Counted from the first letter of the stretch, positions 36,275 through 45,477 are shown. The stretch is 45,623 nt of DNA from Pseudofrankia coriaricola (GCF_001854805.1 NZ_MBLO01000044.1:159-45781); one strand, 5' to 3'. The notes: generated by a model from the letters alone, not told the origin. Program-made: numbers and translations.

Positions 36275-37892
36275 CGATTCGCTCCAACTGCTCGCGGACG
36301 ATTTTTCCGAAGCGCGCTGATTCATCAAACGCTGCCAGCAGCTCCTTTGTGAGTCGTTGGATCTTGTCGTCGAGGAGTTCGCCGTCGTCTTGGACTTCGG
36401 CCGAGCCGACGTAGCGGCCTGGGGTGAGGGCGTAGTCCGCGGCCTTGATGTCGGGGATGCCTACGGACTTGCAGAAGCCGGGGACGTCCTTGTAACTCAG
36501 CTTCTTCTGGGCGGCGGAGCGGGTGCCGCGCCAGGCGTGGAAGGTGTCAGCGATCCTGGCAATGTCTTCGTTCGACAGATCACGTTCGGCGCGGTCGACC
36601 ATGTAGCCGAGGTCGCGTGCGTCGATGAACAGCACCTGGCCGGAGCGGTCCACACCCCCGTACTCCCCAGCGCGCTTGTCCTTGGCGAAGAACCAGACGC
36701 ACACTGGGATGCCGGTGCTGCGGAACAACTGGGTAGGCAGGGCGACCATGCAGGAGACGAGGTCGGCCTCGACGATCTGGGCACGGATGGCGCCCTCGCC
36801 GTTGGAGTTGGACGACATCGAGCCGTTGGCCATCACCACACCGGCGCTGCCGCCGGGGGCGAGCTTGTACAGGATGTGCTGGATCCAGGCGTAGTTGGCG
36901 TTGGTCGCCGGCGGGACGCCGAACTTCCAGCGCGGGTCCTCGGTGTTGCGCGACCAATGCTTGATGTTGAACGGTGGGTTCGCCATCGCGTGGTTCATCT
37001 GCACATCCGCGTGCTGGTCGCGGGCGAACGTGTCACCCCACCGCGCCCCGAGGCCCTTGTTGTCGATGCCGTGGATGGCGAGGTTCATCTTCGCCATCCG
37101 CCACGTCTCCTCCAGGCTCTCCTGGCCGTAGATGGCGATGTCCTTCGGATCACCCTTGTGGTCGTAGATGAACTTCTCGGTCTGGACGAACATGCCGCCC
37201 GACCCACAGCAAGGGTCATACACCCGGCCCTGTGAGGGCTCCAGCAGTTCGACGATCACACGCACCACACTCGGCGGGGTGAAGAACTCGCCGCCTCGCT
37301 TGCCCTCCGAGCGGGCGAAGTTGCCGAGGAAGTACTCGTACACCTCACCCATCAGGTCGCGGGCGCGGTGCTCCCCCTGCCGGCTGAACCTGGCGCTGTT
37401 GAACAGGTCGAGCAGCTCGCCGAGGCGGCGCTGGTCGATGTTGTCCTTGTTATAGAGGCGGGGCAGCGTGCCCTGCAGCGTCGGGTTGGCCTTCATGACC
37501 AGGTCCATCGCCTCGTCGATGAGCCGGCCGACGTTCTTGGCGGGCTCGGTGCCCTCCGCCGGCCGGCCCTTGGCGTTCTCCGCTAGGTACGTCCACTGGG
37601 CCAGGGGCGGCACGACGAAGACCCCGTACCCCTGGTACTCCTCGGGGTCGTCGATTAGATCCTCGATCTGCTCGTCGTCGTAGCCTTCGGCCGTCAACTC
37701 GGCGTGGATGTCCTCGCGGCGCTCGTCGTAGGCGTCGGAGACGTACTTGAGGAACACTAGGCCGAGGATGACGTCCTTGTACTGGTTCGCGGACAGCGAG
37801 CCGCGGAGCCGGTCGGCGGCCTTCCAGAGAGTGTCCTTGAGCTCCTTCATCGTCGAGGGCGCCGACGGTTCCTTCTTGGTGCGGGGCGGCAT
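36267..37892 (-). CDS. type I DNA adenine methyltransferase subunit (HsdM)
   Basis: 541 aa from ATG 37892, with AGGAGGAAGG upstream. The N-terminal helical domain (LWKAADRLRGSLSANQYKDV) is typical. SAM motif I is DPCCGSGGM at 226-234, and the catalytic motif NPPF is at 305-308 (ANPPFNIKHW). Late motifs include GVVMANGSMSSNSNGEGAIR. Together with HsdS it methylates adenine in the target and protects host DNA. It follows the HTH gene by 30 bp and overlaps hsdS, so the operon order is HTH protein, hsdM, hsdS, hsdR. Confidence 0.95.
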   Translation of the reverse strand: MPPRTKKEPSAPSTMKELKDTLWKAADRLRGSLSANQYKDVILGLVFLKYVSDAYDERREDIHAELTAEGYDDEQIEDLIDDPEEYQGYGVFVVPPLAQWTYLAENAKGRPAEGTEPAKNVGRLIDEAMDLVMKANPTLQGTLPRLYNKDNIDQRRLGELLDLFNSARFSRQGEHRARDLMGEVYEYFLGNFARSEGKRGGEFFTPPSVVRVIVELLEPSQGRVYDPCCGSGGMFVQTEKFIYDHKGDPKDIAIYGQESLEETWRMAKMNLAIHGIDNKGLGARWGDTFARDQHADVQMNHAMANPPFNIKHWSRNTEDPRWKFGVPPATNANYAWIQHILYKLAPGGSAGVVMANGSMSSNSNGEGAIRAQIVEADLVSCMVALPTQLFRSTGIPVCVWFFAKDKRAGEYGGVDRSGQVLFIDARDLGYMVDRAERDLSNEDIARIADTFHAWRGTRSAAQKKLSYKDVPGFCKSVGIPDIKAADYALTPGRYVGSAEVQDDGELLDDKIQRLTKELLAAFDESARFGKIVREQLERIGE

Positions 37893-37922
37893 GCTGCCCG
37901 TCCTTCCTCCTGCGTCGTGGTC

Positions 37923-39824
37923 CTACTGCGTCGTCCGTACGGTCAGGGTCACCGCGCCGGCAGCGACCCCGTCGATCATGGCGGCGACGAGATCCCCAGT
38001 CGCGGCCAGGTGGCGCCGCAGGCTCGCCTCGTGGTTCGCCGCCGCGACGAGCGCCGCGTCCAGTTGCTCCATCTCGGCGGTGTCGAGGATCGGCACATTC
38101 CAGGTCTGCCACTCGGCGGGCTCGTCTGGCAGCCGGTTGATGATCGCTGCCACCGCGTGCGGGCCGATACCGGCACCCGGTCCGATCCTGAGAATCCTCG
38201 ACGGTGAGGCCACTAATGATCCGCCGTGGTCGTCGACCGTCGCGACGGGGCGGGGCCGCTCCGCGATCACCACATCCCCCGGCTCGGTACGGGCTGCCTG
38301 CGGGTACAACCGCGCCGCGTCGAACGGGTCCAGCAGCATCGAACGGAGTGGGTCGATCGCCGACAGAACTCGCACCGACCCGGCCGGATCGGCGTGTCCG
38401 GGATTGATTCGGCTGCCGCGCAGCACCCGTAGATGCTTCATTCCCGTCAGCTCGCCGAGCGACCGCCGACTCAGCAGCGTCGACCCTGGGGCGCGCTCGA
38501 CCAGGACGTCGAAAGGTTGGATCGGCTCGCTCGTCACCAGCGTGCCCGTGTTGATCGCGGCAATGTGCCGGTCAAGCTCCGTCGTGGCCAGCCGCGCCGC
38601 CCGTGCCCCGCGAGGCACGACGACGGCGCGGGCACTCAGGATGCGCTGCAGATCGTGCGGGCGAAGATAGCGGAACGCCCGGCTACGGACGGCCAGCGCC
38701 GTGGCGGCTACGGCGGCGGTCACGTCAGAGGCGAGGTCGTCGAGGTCCAGCTCGTCCCGCGTGAACGCGGCCAGGTCGGCCACCAGCGGGTGCCGCGTGA
38801 AGCCGCCGGGCGCGCAGACCCACAGGCCCAGCGCCTGCCGATGCGCCTCCCGCCACAGACCCCGGGGCAGTCGGAGCGCGACGGCGAGGCTTTCGGAACG
38901 AAGTGTCTGCGCGCGGTGCTTCTCCTGCTCGCCGTGAAGGTCGTCGCACAGGACGGCTGCCGGGCCGACAACCACCGCAAGTTCACCGTCGCCGAGGTCG
39001 AGCACGACGTTGTCGAGCAGATCGAGGATCTCGTCCGCCGTCCTGCCGACGACCGACATCACGCGGACGCTCGGCGCCACCGCTGCTCCGGCCGTCTCGA
39101 TGCCGCGTATCGCCGCCCGCCGCCTGAGGTCGCGAAGGTCCGTAGTGTCACCGGCGACCGCGAGTTGGGCGAACGACTCGGCGATCGCCAGGGTCACGCT
39201 CGTGACGGGGCCGACGTGCACGAGCGGCACGCCATCTGGGGCGAGGTGGAGTGCGCAGGCATCAGCGACGGCGTGAATAAGGCCGACCACCTCGGACGTG
39301 AGGTCGCGCGCGCCCCGCGCTCGGGCCGCCCGGCCCTGCTCCAGGCGGTCAAGTGCCTCGCGAGCGCCGTACGACGCCTCCACCAGGTCGTCGACAAACC
39401 CCAGGGTGCTGGTAGCCGGCGCAGCAACCGCTATCTCGCGTAGCAGCATCTCGTCATCGGGGTCGACCGAACGCGCTCGCGCGAGACGTTGCTCCGGTGT
39501 CGTCTCGGCCAACTCCTGCCCGGTGAGCGTCGCCAGACAGAGCCAGGTGACGAGCTCGTCCAGCGAAACGCCCTCCGGCACGCTCAACGCCGGTGCGTCG
39601 AGATTCGCCTCCGCGTTGTTGCCCCGGCCGGTACGCGCCAGCCACGCGACGATATCTTCGCGCGGGAATCGCTCTATCCCGCCGGAGGTCTCCACCGGGT
39701 CGGGAAAGGGCAGGTACTGACCGCGTACGCGCGGGCGGTTACGCCACATGCTCACGACCGGACGACGAACCCGCGCCAGATCCGCGACGTCCTGCAGCGT
39801 CAAGGTGGGCCCAGCGCCCTCCAC
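37923..39824 (-). CDS. HTH protein of the hsd operon, methylase-like without catalytic motifs
   Basis: 633 aa from GTG 39824; GGAGGAGG lies six bases upstream, so the longer frame to 39887 is rejected. The N-terminal helix-turn-helix, about residues 7-50 (TLTLQDVADLARVRRPVVSM, then FPREDIVAWLARTGR), resembles those on actinobacterial N6 methylases. A long helical middle part follows. No SAM motif and no NPPF/Y are seen. The C-terminus (PGDVVIAERPRPVATVDDHG, SPSRILRIGPGAGIG, then a helix pair) looks like an HsdS target domain ending. It may be a degenerate methylase-specificity fusion or a regulator of the system. It leads the hsd operon and probably binds the palindrome at 39898. Confidence 0.55.
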   Translation of the reverse strand: MEGAGPTLTLQDVADLARVRRPVVSMWRNRPRVRGQYLPFPDPVETSGGIERFPREDIVAWLARTGRGNNAEANLDAPALSVPEGVSLDELVTWLCLATLTGQELAETTPEQRLARARSVDPDDEMLLREIAVAAPATSTLGFVDDLVEASYGAREALDRLEQGRAARARGARDLTSEVVGLIHAVADACALHLAPDGVPLVHVGPVTSVTLAIAESFAQLAVAGDTTDLRDLRRRAAIRGIETAGAAVAPSVRVMSVVGRTADEILDLLDNVVLDLGDGELAVVVGPAAVLCDDLHGEQEKHRAQTLRSESLAVALRLPRGLWREAHRQALGLWVCAPGGFTRHPLVADLAAFTRDELDLDDLASDVTAAVAATALAVRSRAFRYLRPHDLQRILSARAVVVPRGARAARLATTELDRHIAAINTGTLVTSEPIQPFDVLVERAPGSTLLSRRSLGELTGMKHLRVLRGSRINPGHADPAGSVRVLSAIDPLRSMLLDPFDAARLYPQAARTEPGDVVIAERPRPVATVDDHGGSLVASPSRILRIGPGAGIGPHAVAAIINRLPDEPAEWQTWNVPILDTAEMEQLDAALVAAANHEASLRRHLAATGDLVAAMIDGVAAGAVTLTVRTTQ

Positions 39825-40024
39825 CGCGCACCTCCTCCGATCGCTCCGGCGACTCACACAGAGTACTGGGACGCATCCTGCTATCAACGCTGGCGAGTGA
39901 TAAGCCGGTTTATCAGGCTTCTCGTTATAAGTTTCGAGTCTTCAGGAGCACAGTGATCTCCGTCCGGGCCGCTCGGGGGGCGGCCCGGGCACCACACCCT
40001 CTCGCCCCCGCGGAGGTCACGACC
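39825..40024. promoter_or_regulatory. divergent promoter between the hsd operon and the ATPase gene
   Basis: The 200 bp are notably AT-richer than the flanks. TGATAA-gccggt-TTATCA (39898-39915) is an inverted repeat and the best operator candidate, and CGTTATAAGTT lies just to the right. Both gene sets could be controlled from here. Confidence 0.5.
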
Positions 40025-42559
40025 ATGAACCCGACGCGAAGCGCCCTCTACGAGCAGTTGTTCGACGAACTGGCCGAGGCCGGCGCGTCCGACCTGGCCG
40101 CCGATCTGGTGCTCGCCGCCTTCGAGGGGGCCGACGCCCTGGCTGGCGTTCTCGGTGGCGCCACGACACCGCGCCCGTCAGCGCCGCAACGAGCCGTCCG
40201 TCCCGACGCAGCCGCGATCCCGGGCATGTATCTCACCGCCATCTCGGTCTGCGGCTTCCGCGGCATCGGCCCGACGAAGACGCTCAACCTGCGGCCCGGC
40301 CCCGGCCTCACGCTCGTCACCGGTCGCAACGGCTCCGGGAAGTCCAGCTTCGCCGAGGCCGTCGAACTGGCCCTCACCGGGACGAACGAGCGCCTCCAGC
40401 GCGGGAAGATCTGGCGGGACGGCTGGCGCAACCTGCACTGCGGGGACGCACCCAGGGTCGAGGTGGAGCTGACGTCAGAGGGCACGCCACGGCCCATCCG
40501 GGTCGTACGGGCCTGGCACGCGGACGACACCGACCTGCTGGCCGCGACGACCACGGTGCGCCTGCCCGGCGAGACCGCCCGCCCGCTGGCCGACCTGCCG
40601 TGGCGGGAGGCACTCGCCGACTTCCGGCCGTTCCTCGCCTACTCGGAGCTGAGCGGCCTGATCACGGACGGCAGCGCGAAGATCTTCGATGCGCTGAGCG
40701 GGCTGCTCCGGCTCACCGAGCTGACCGACACCCACACCCTGCTGCAACAGACGCACAGCGACCTCGACAAGGCGCACAAGGCGGTCCGCGACGGCCGAAC
40801 GGTGCTGCTCGCCGCCCTCGCAACCTCGGACGACCCACGGGCGAAGGCCGTCTCGGCGGCGCTCGCCTCGAAGGTCTCCCAGGCGTGGGATCTCGACAGC
40901 GCGCAATCTGCGGTCAGCGGGGGCAGCGGCAACAGCCCCGCTGCCGGCGGCAGTGGTGTCGACGGTGAGGTGGCGGCACTGCGGCGCCTCACCGCGCTCA
41001 CCGTGCCCGACCCGGCCGACGTGGCCGACGGCGCGGCACGACTGCGGTCCGCCGTCGCGCGGGCGGGCGCCACGGCCGGAACACCCGCCGCCGACGCCCG
41101 CCGGGTCGCCGGGCTGCTGCGTGCCGGGCTCAGTCACCACCAGGAGCACGGAGACAGCACCTGCCCCCTGTGCGGGGTCGGCACGCTTGACGGGACCTGG
41201 CGTGCGGCCGCCGCCGCCGAGGCCGACAGGTTCGGCATCCTCGCGAAGGAGGCCGACGACGCCGACCTCCGGCTGCGCGACGCTCTCGCCGCGGCCCACG
41301 CGCTGGTGGAACGGCGCCCGGACATCCTCGGCACCGATCCCGCGGGTGGCCTGACCGCCGCCGAGGTCGTCGATTCGGTCGCGGAAGATGCCGCCGGAAC
41401 CCGGGCCGCCTGGGATGCCTGGGACGGGCTCCGCGCCGTCGTCGACCCCGCCGCACTCGCCGACGAGCTTGTCGTCCGGCACACGGCACTGGTCACCGCC
41501 GTGGACGCGCTGAGGTCCAACGCCCGCTCTCGCCTGGACGACTTCGAGACCGCCTGGTCACCGCTGGCGCGGCAGGCCCAGGACTGGCTCGACGCCGCCC
41601 GCCGCGCCCGTTCCCTCCAGCCGCACCTGGCCGCCCTCAAGGAGGCCGGCGACTTCCTGAAGCAGCTGCTCGAACGCCTGCGGGACGAGCGGCTCGCGCC
41701 GTTCGCCGCGCAGCAGCAGGCCATCTGGGGCGAACTCCGCCAGGAAAGCAATGTCGATCTCGGCCCGGTGCGGCTGCGCGGTACGGCGACCCGACGCCGG
41801 CTCGTGCTCGACGTCACCGTCGATGGCGCGGGTGGCACCGCGCTCGGCGTGATGAGCCAGGGCGAACTGCACGCCCTCGGGCTCGCGCTGTTCCTGCCGC
41901 GCGCCACCGTTCCCGAAAGCCCGTTCCGGTTCGTCGTCATCGACGACCCGGTGCAGGCGATGGATCCGGCGAAGGTCGACGGGCTCGCGCGGGTGCTGCT
42001 ACGCACCGCCGAAACCCGTCAGGTTGTCGTCTTCACCCATGACGACCGGCTCGCCGACGCGGTGCGGCGGTTCAGCCCGAGCGCCTTTCCCACCTACCAC
42101 CTGGACGTCATCCGCGCGGAGCAGTCGGTCGTCGACATCAGGCCGTCTCTCGACCCGGCAGCGCGGTGGCTGAACGAGGCCGAGGCGCTTACGCTGACCG
42201 ACGGCCTGCCGGATGACATCAAGGCGGTGCTGGTCCCCGCCTTCTGCAGGTCGGCCGTGGACGCCGTGTGCCTCGACATCCACCGCCGCCGACGGCTCAC
42301 CGCCGGCGACCGCCATCACGACGTCGAGGCCGCGATCACCGCTGCCCGCCGGACGGGGTCGAAGGCCGCGCTCGCGATCTTCAACGACACCGCCCAGGAG
42401 AAGAAGGTCGCGTCCTACATCACCAACAAGTGGGGCGCGTCGGCCGGGAGTTTCTACCGGACCATCAAGGAACGCGGCCACGAGCCCTGGGCCGGTGACC
42501 TCAGCGACCTGGTGCGGCAGTCGACCGACCTCGTCGGCAAGCTCGGCGAGCTTCGATGA
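40025..42559 (+). CDS. SMC/RecF-like ATPase with a zinc-hook motif
   Basis: 844 aa from ATG 40025, with GGAGG upstream; the open frame to 39593 is a shadow. Walker A is GRNGSGKSS (100-108), the ABC signature-like SQGELHAL is at 611-618, Walker B is FRFVVIDDPVQAMD (635-647), and VVVFTHDDRLADA follows. The middle (about 240-560) is helical and contains a CPLC zinc-hook motif at 380-383 (DSTCPLCGVGTLDG). The C-terminal 130 residues form a separate domain. This is the architecture of RecN/Rad50-like defence ATPases; RM-linked RloC also has a CxxC hook. It is coupled to the HEPN-like gene (ATGA) and diverges from the hsd operon. A role in phage defence is inferred from context. Confidence 0.8.
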   Translation: MNPTRSALYEQLFDELAEAGASDLAADLVLAAFEGADALAGVLGGATTPRPSAPQRAVRPDAAAIPGMYLTAISVCGFRGIGPTKTLNLRPGPGLTLVTGRNGSGKSSFAEAVELALTGTNERLQRGKIWRDGWRNLHCGDAPRVEVELTSEGTPRPIRVVRAWHADDTDLLAATTTVRLPGETARPLADLPWREALADFRPFLAYSELSGLITDGSAKIFDALSGLLRLTELTDTHTLLQQTHSDLDKAHKAVRDGRTVLLAALATSDDPRAKAVSAALASKVSQAWDLDSAQSAVSGGSGNSPAAGGSGVDGEVAALRRLTALTVPDPADVADGAARLRSAVARAGATAGTPAADARRVAGLLRAGLSHHQEHGDSTCPLCGVGTLDGTWRAAAAAEADRFGILAKEADDADLRLRDALAAAHALVERRPDILGTDPAGGLTAAEVVDSVAEDAAGTRAAWDAWDGLRAVVDPAALADELVVRHTALVTAVDALRSNARSRLDDFETAWSPLARQAQDWLDAARRARSLQPHLAALKEAGDFLKQLLERLRDERLAPFAAQQQAIWGELRQESNVDLGPVRLRGTATRRRLVLDVTVDGAGGTALGVMSQGELHALGLALFLPRATVPESPFRFVVIDDPVQAMDPAKVDGLARVLLRTAETRQVVVFTHDDRLADAVRRFSPSAFPTYHLDVIRAEQSVVDIRPSLDPAARWLNEAEALTLTDGLPDDIKAVLVPAFCRSAVDAVCLDIHRRRRLTAGDRHHDVEAAITAARRTGSKAALAIFNDTAQEKKVASYITNKWGASAGSFYRTIKERGHEPWAGDLSDLVRQSTDLVGKLGELR

Positions 42560-42999
42560 GCGCCACCGGTCGCCACCCGAACACCGCTGATCACTACCTG
42601 AAGGCGGCGGATCGCTACCTGGACGTCGCTGACGGCCTCCTCCGTGGCGCACCAGCAGGTGTCGCGGGGTTCTGGCCACGGGCCTGCGCCTGGCTGCTGC
42701 GGCTCGCGCTCGAAGCCACGGTGAACGAACTGTGGGCCCGGGAACGCCCGGAGGTCGTGCAGGTGTCGATGCGCGCGCGACTGCTCAGTCTGCACAGTGC
42801 GCGAGCCCTCGAACCGACCGTTCCCAGCCGCGCGGAATACCTCTGGGCGGTCCTCTCCCGCACAGTGCACCACCACCCGTACGAACTCTCCCCGACCGCC
42901 GCCGAACTGCGCGGCTGGTACCAGGACGTGCGGACGCTCGCGGACGAGCTGCGCTCATATCTGCCGACGCGCACCCGAGGGGGAAGTCCGCCGGCCTGA
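42556..42999 (+). CDS. small HEPN-like protein coupled to the ATPase
   Basis: 147 aa, start ATG 42556 overlapping the ATPase TGA. It is almost wholly helical: DHYLKAADRYLDVADGLLRG, ACAWLLRLALEATVNELWAR, YLWAVLSRTVHHHPYEL. The last contains R102-x4-H107, which fits the Rx4-6H motif of HEPN ribonucleases and toxins. No other family is recognised. If the HEPN reading is right, ATPase plus RNase would resemble a split PrrC-like module beside a type I RM system. The HEPN call rests on helical content and a single motif, so it is tentative. Confidence 0.5.
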   Translation: MSATGRHPNTADHYLKAADRYLDVADGLLRGAPAGVAGFWPRACAWLLRLALEATVNELWARERPEVVQVSMRARLLSLHSARALEPTVPSRAEYLWAVLSRTVHHHPYELSPTAAELRGWYQDVRTLADELRSYLPTRTRGGSPPA

Positions 43000-43085
43000 C
43001 CCACCCACGACCGACGACCGCGCACCGTCCACGGCACCGGAATCCAGTCCCGCGAAGCCGGCACCCATTCAGAAAGGGATCGACC

Positions 43086-43566
43086 ATGTCATTTTCGGAG
43101 TTCTCAGGACCGCAGGCTCCGCCCGGAAGGCCGAATCGCTGGCCGTCCCAGCCGTGCCGCTCACGCTTCTCCTGTCGCTGGGCCTGGTGCTGAGCGTCGA
43201 CCCGGACGACGCTGGCGCCGTCATCGTCGACCAGCAGGACGGCCCCGCGGGGCCGGCTGACGAGGCCGGCGGGGGCGACGGCAGCGGCGGCGGGGCCGCC
43301 GGCACCAGGCAGCAGCCGCTGCCCGCCGGCACCACCGGCGACTGGCAGGTGAGGCTGAAGGTGACGATCCCCGACACGATCGCCCAGGTCGCCGCGGAGA
43401 ACCAGTCCAACGTGGATGGTGGCGTGGCGCGGCGTCGGGGCCTCGGCCGAGGGAGTCATCGGGCCGACGGCGGGTCCGACGACAGTGACGAGCCTCGCTG
43501 TCGAGGTCGGTAACGCGGCGACCCGAAGACGGCACGCCGGGTGCCAAATGAACTGTGCCCGGCGTT
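43086..43566 (+). pseudogene. frameshifted small membrane-anchored protein
   Basis: Three coding-like pieces in a row need two shifts. ATG 43086 (AGAAAGGG upstream) gives MSFSEFSGPQAPPGRPNRWP. About 43140-43415, in another frame, gives AVPLTLLLSLGLVLSVDPDD, AGAVIVDQQDGPAGPADEAG and LKVTIPDTIAQVAAENQSN, with one membrane segment. From 43416, back in the first frame, it continues WRGVGASAEGVIGPTAGPTT, VTSLAVEVGNAATRR to TGA 43564. Two compensating indels or sequencing errors would explain it. The family is not recognised. The middle frame alone could also be translated from a GTG. Confidence 0.4.
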
Positions 43567-43909
43567 GACAGCCACCACCGGAGCCGGCACACGTTCGAGG
43601 AGCCCGGCATTGTACGAACCGGCTTCCCGTGCCCGCTGAACTGCACGGATAGAAGATTTCCACGCACCGAGCCTGATAGCTACAATCTACTTGCCCAGGT
43701 AAGCGGCCCACTGTGGGGCAGGGTGGGGCGGGAGGGGCTCGAGCCCTGACCTGTCTTGCTCCATCCGATCGCGGATCCTGGCTTTGCGTGCGGCTCAGGG
43801 CGACTGTCCGTGATCGTTCCCGTCGCCGGATCTGTCGTCGTGTTGCCCGTCCGGTGTCTCCTCTATCCGCATGCGCGCAGAGTGACACAAGTAGCGACAC
43901 CGTTGATCG
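43567..43909. other. gap before the integrase; possible tRNA 3' remnant
   Basis: No gene is visible. On the minus strand, 43751-43722 reads GGTCAGGGCTCGAGCCCC then TCCCGCCCCACC, similar to the T-arm and acceptor end of a tRNA but with an imperfect T-stem and no 5' half. Its place beside the integrase 3' end is where attachment sites of actinomycete elements often lie. Confidence 0.35.
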
Positions 43910-45106
43910 TCAGGTTCGCACCCGAAGCTCGGCGGGGCTGAGGCGTTCGAGTGCCTTTCCGGCTCGGGGGTTGACGATGCCGCGGCCCATGTAGGTGTCG
44001 AGTGTCATGGAGGCGCGAGAGTGGCCGAGCTGGTCGGCGATCTCGCGTGGGGTGAGTCCGGCTTTGTCGAGAGCAGTGGCAGCGGTCTTGCGGAAGTGGT
44101 GGGGGACGAGCCAGGTGTAACCCATCCGGTCGAACGCTTCCCGCAGCTGGGTGTGGGCGTTGTCCGGGTCCTTGAGCGTTCCGGCCGATGACATGAACAC
44201 CGGGTCCCATGCAATTTTCGACGCGCGGCGGTTCTCCTGCCGCCGACGGAAAAGGTCGACACCCCAGCCCGGCAGCACCAGCAGTCGTTCGTGAACCTTC
44301 GACGTCGTCGTGGTCTTGACGAGGAGCCCTTGGCCCTTGACCCGCACGACGACGCTGCCGGTGAGGAGCGTGCCCGCCTCAAGGTCGAGGTCGGGCCACT
44401 GGATCGCGAGTACCTCGGCGATCCGCAGCGCCGTGCACAGCATCCCGTCGATCATGTCGGGCAGCTCCTGGCGCATCGCCGCGTCGTCGTAGGTGAAGCT
44501 GGCCCGGACCTGCGCGAGCTCAACAGTAGACAGCGCTCGAGGCGGGTTCTTGACCTTGGGCCTGACCGGTGCCACTTCGCGGCAAGGGTTGATCTTCATC
44601 GCGTCGAGCCGGCAGGCATGGCCGCACATGTTGCTCAGCACCGTCCGGCACACCTTCGCGATCGCGGCGCCGTGGTTGTGGCCGACGGTCTTGATGAAGC
44701 GGTTGACCGCGCCGGTGGTCAGCTCACGGACTCGCAGCTGACCGAGGCCGGGGATGATCTGGTTGTCGAGCCGGTCCCGGTAGAGCTGCAGGGTGCCGGG
44801 TGACCTGTCCAATTGGTGGAACTCGGTCCACCAGTGCTCGGCGAGAGCCTTGACCCGGGACTCTGGGGTGATCTCGTCACCGCCGCCAGCCGCCGTGACG
44901 CGGTCAGCGAGGGCCTTCTTGAGGTTGCGCTCGGCCGCGGCCATGGTGGGTCCGTACCGTTCGACGGGCGAGGTGCTCCCATCGAACTCGCGGTAGAGCG
45001 TCATCGCGCGAAAGCTGGAACCGGCCCGGTAGACGCGAATCTTGCCATAGGTCCCGGGCGGGGTTTCGGGTCTGCCTGTACCTCCCACAGCCCACACATT
45101 ACCCAC
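43910..45106 (-). CDS. tyrosine site-specific integrase
   Basis: 398 aa from GTG 45106. The N-terminal SAM-like core-binding domain covers about 80-190. The catalytic residues are visible: R228 (CTALRIAEVLAIQWPDLDLE), K270 (TTTTSKVHERL), H336-x2-R339 (VPHHFRKTAATAL), H362 (QLGHSRASMTLDTY) and Y372. All are present, so it should be active. It belongs to the class that integrates actinomycete elements into tRNA genes. Just upstream is an isolated tRNA 3' half, the likely attachment site. Confidence 0.95.
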   Translation of the reverse strand: MGNVWAVGGTGRPETPPGTYGKIRVYRAGSSFRAMTLYREFDGSTSPVERYGPTMAAAERNLKKALADRVTAAGGGDEITPESRVKALAEHWWTEFHQLDRSPGTLQLYRDRLDNQIIPGLGQLRVRELTTGAVNRFIKTVGHNHGAAIAKVCRTVLSNMCGHACRLDAMKINPCREVAPVRPKVKNPPRALSTVELAQVRASFTYDDAAMRQELPDMIDGMLCTALRIAEVLAIQWPDLDLEAGTLLTGSVVVRVKGQGLLVKTTTTSKVHERLLVLPGWGVDLFRRRQENRRASKIAWDPVFMSSAGTLKDPDNAHTQLREAFDRMGYTWLVPHHFRKTAATALDKAGLTPREIADQLGHSRASMTLDTYMGRGIVNPRAGKALERLSPAELRVRT

Positions 45107-45477
45107 AGAAAACTACGAAGATCGCCAACAGCTAGCGCAAGATCACGACGAACGTCGGCGGCCAGAAGCTGCTGCTACCAAAGAGCTTTGACGGTCATCG
45201 GAGGAAGCCGACAGGCCTCCTGGTCCATCCCGGCAGGTTATAGGTTCGAGTCCTATCGCGGGAGCCTGACCAGCAGGTTTGCAAGATCTACTGGCCTGGT
45301 GGGCGCCCGAGAGCCATTTTAGGACCACTTTATTCGCCGGTACCACGTCGCTTTTCGTGGTCTCTCATCGCTCCACTGTGTGCCTGCCGAAAATCCCATC
45401 CGCGCTGGTCAGGGCAGTCACGGCCGTCAGGACTGGTCGTGCCCCCTCCAGCGTCCGGCCCTCGCCCGGTACGGCCC
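45107..45477. other. integrase promoter side, tRNA 3' fragment and right junction
   Basis: The stretch holds the integrase 5' region, the tRNA 3' half at 45231-45264 and, to its right, about 210 bp with no gene that I can recognise. I infer that sequence right of 45264 is chromosomal flank or another element. Confidence 0.45.
45231..45264 (+). other. isolated tRNA 3' half (probable attachment site)
   Basis: A perfect T-arm, ATAGG-TTCGAGT-CCTAT (45240-45256), is followed by a 7-nt acceptor strand CGCGGGA and G as discriminator. No matching 5' acceptor (TCCCGCG), D-arm or anticodon arm is found in the preceding 100 bp. Such 3' copies are left where an element has integrated into a tRNA gene. 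A tRNA-Asn-like target would fit the discriminator G, but this is a guess. Confidence 0.7.

Noticed and set aside
39593-40024. N-terminal extension of the zinc-hook ATPase to 39593
   Set aside because: It overlaps the HTH gene antisense and is Arg/Pro-rich; ATG 40025 has a GGAGG ribosome-binding site.
42785-43900. 371-codon minus-strand frame
   Set aside because: Antisense to the HEPN-like gene and the frameshifted membrane protein, with biased composition and no domain.
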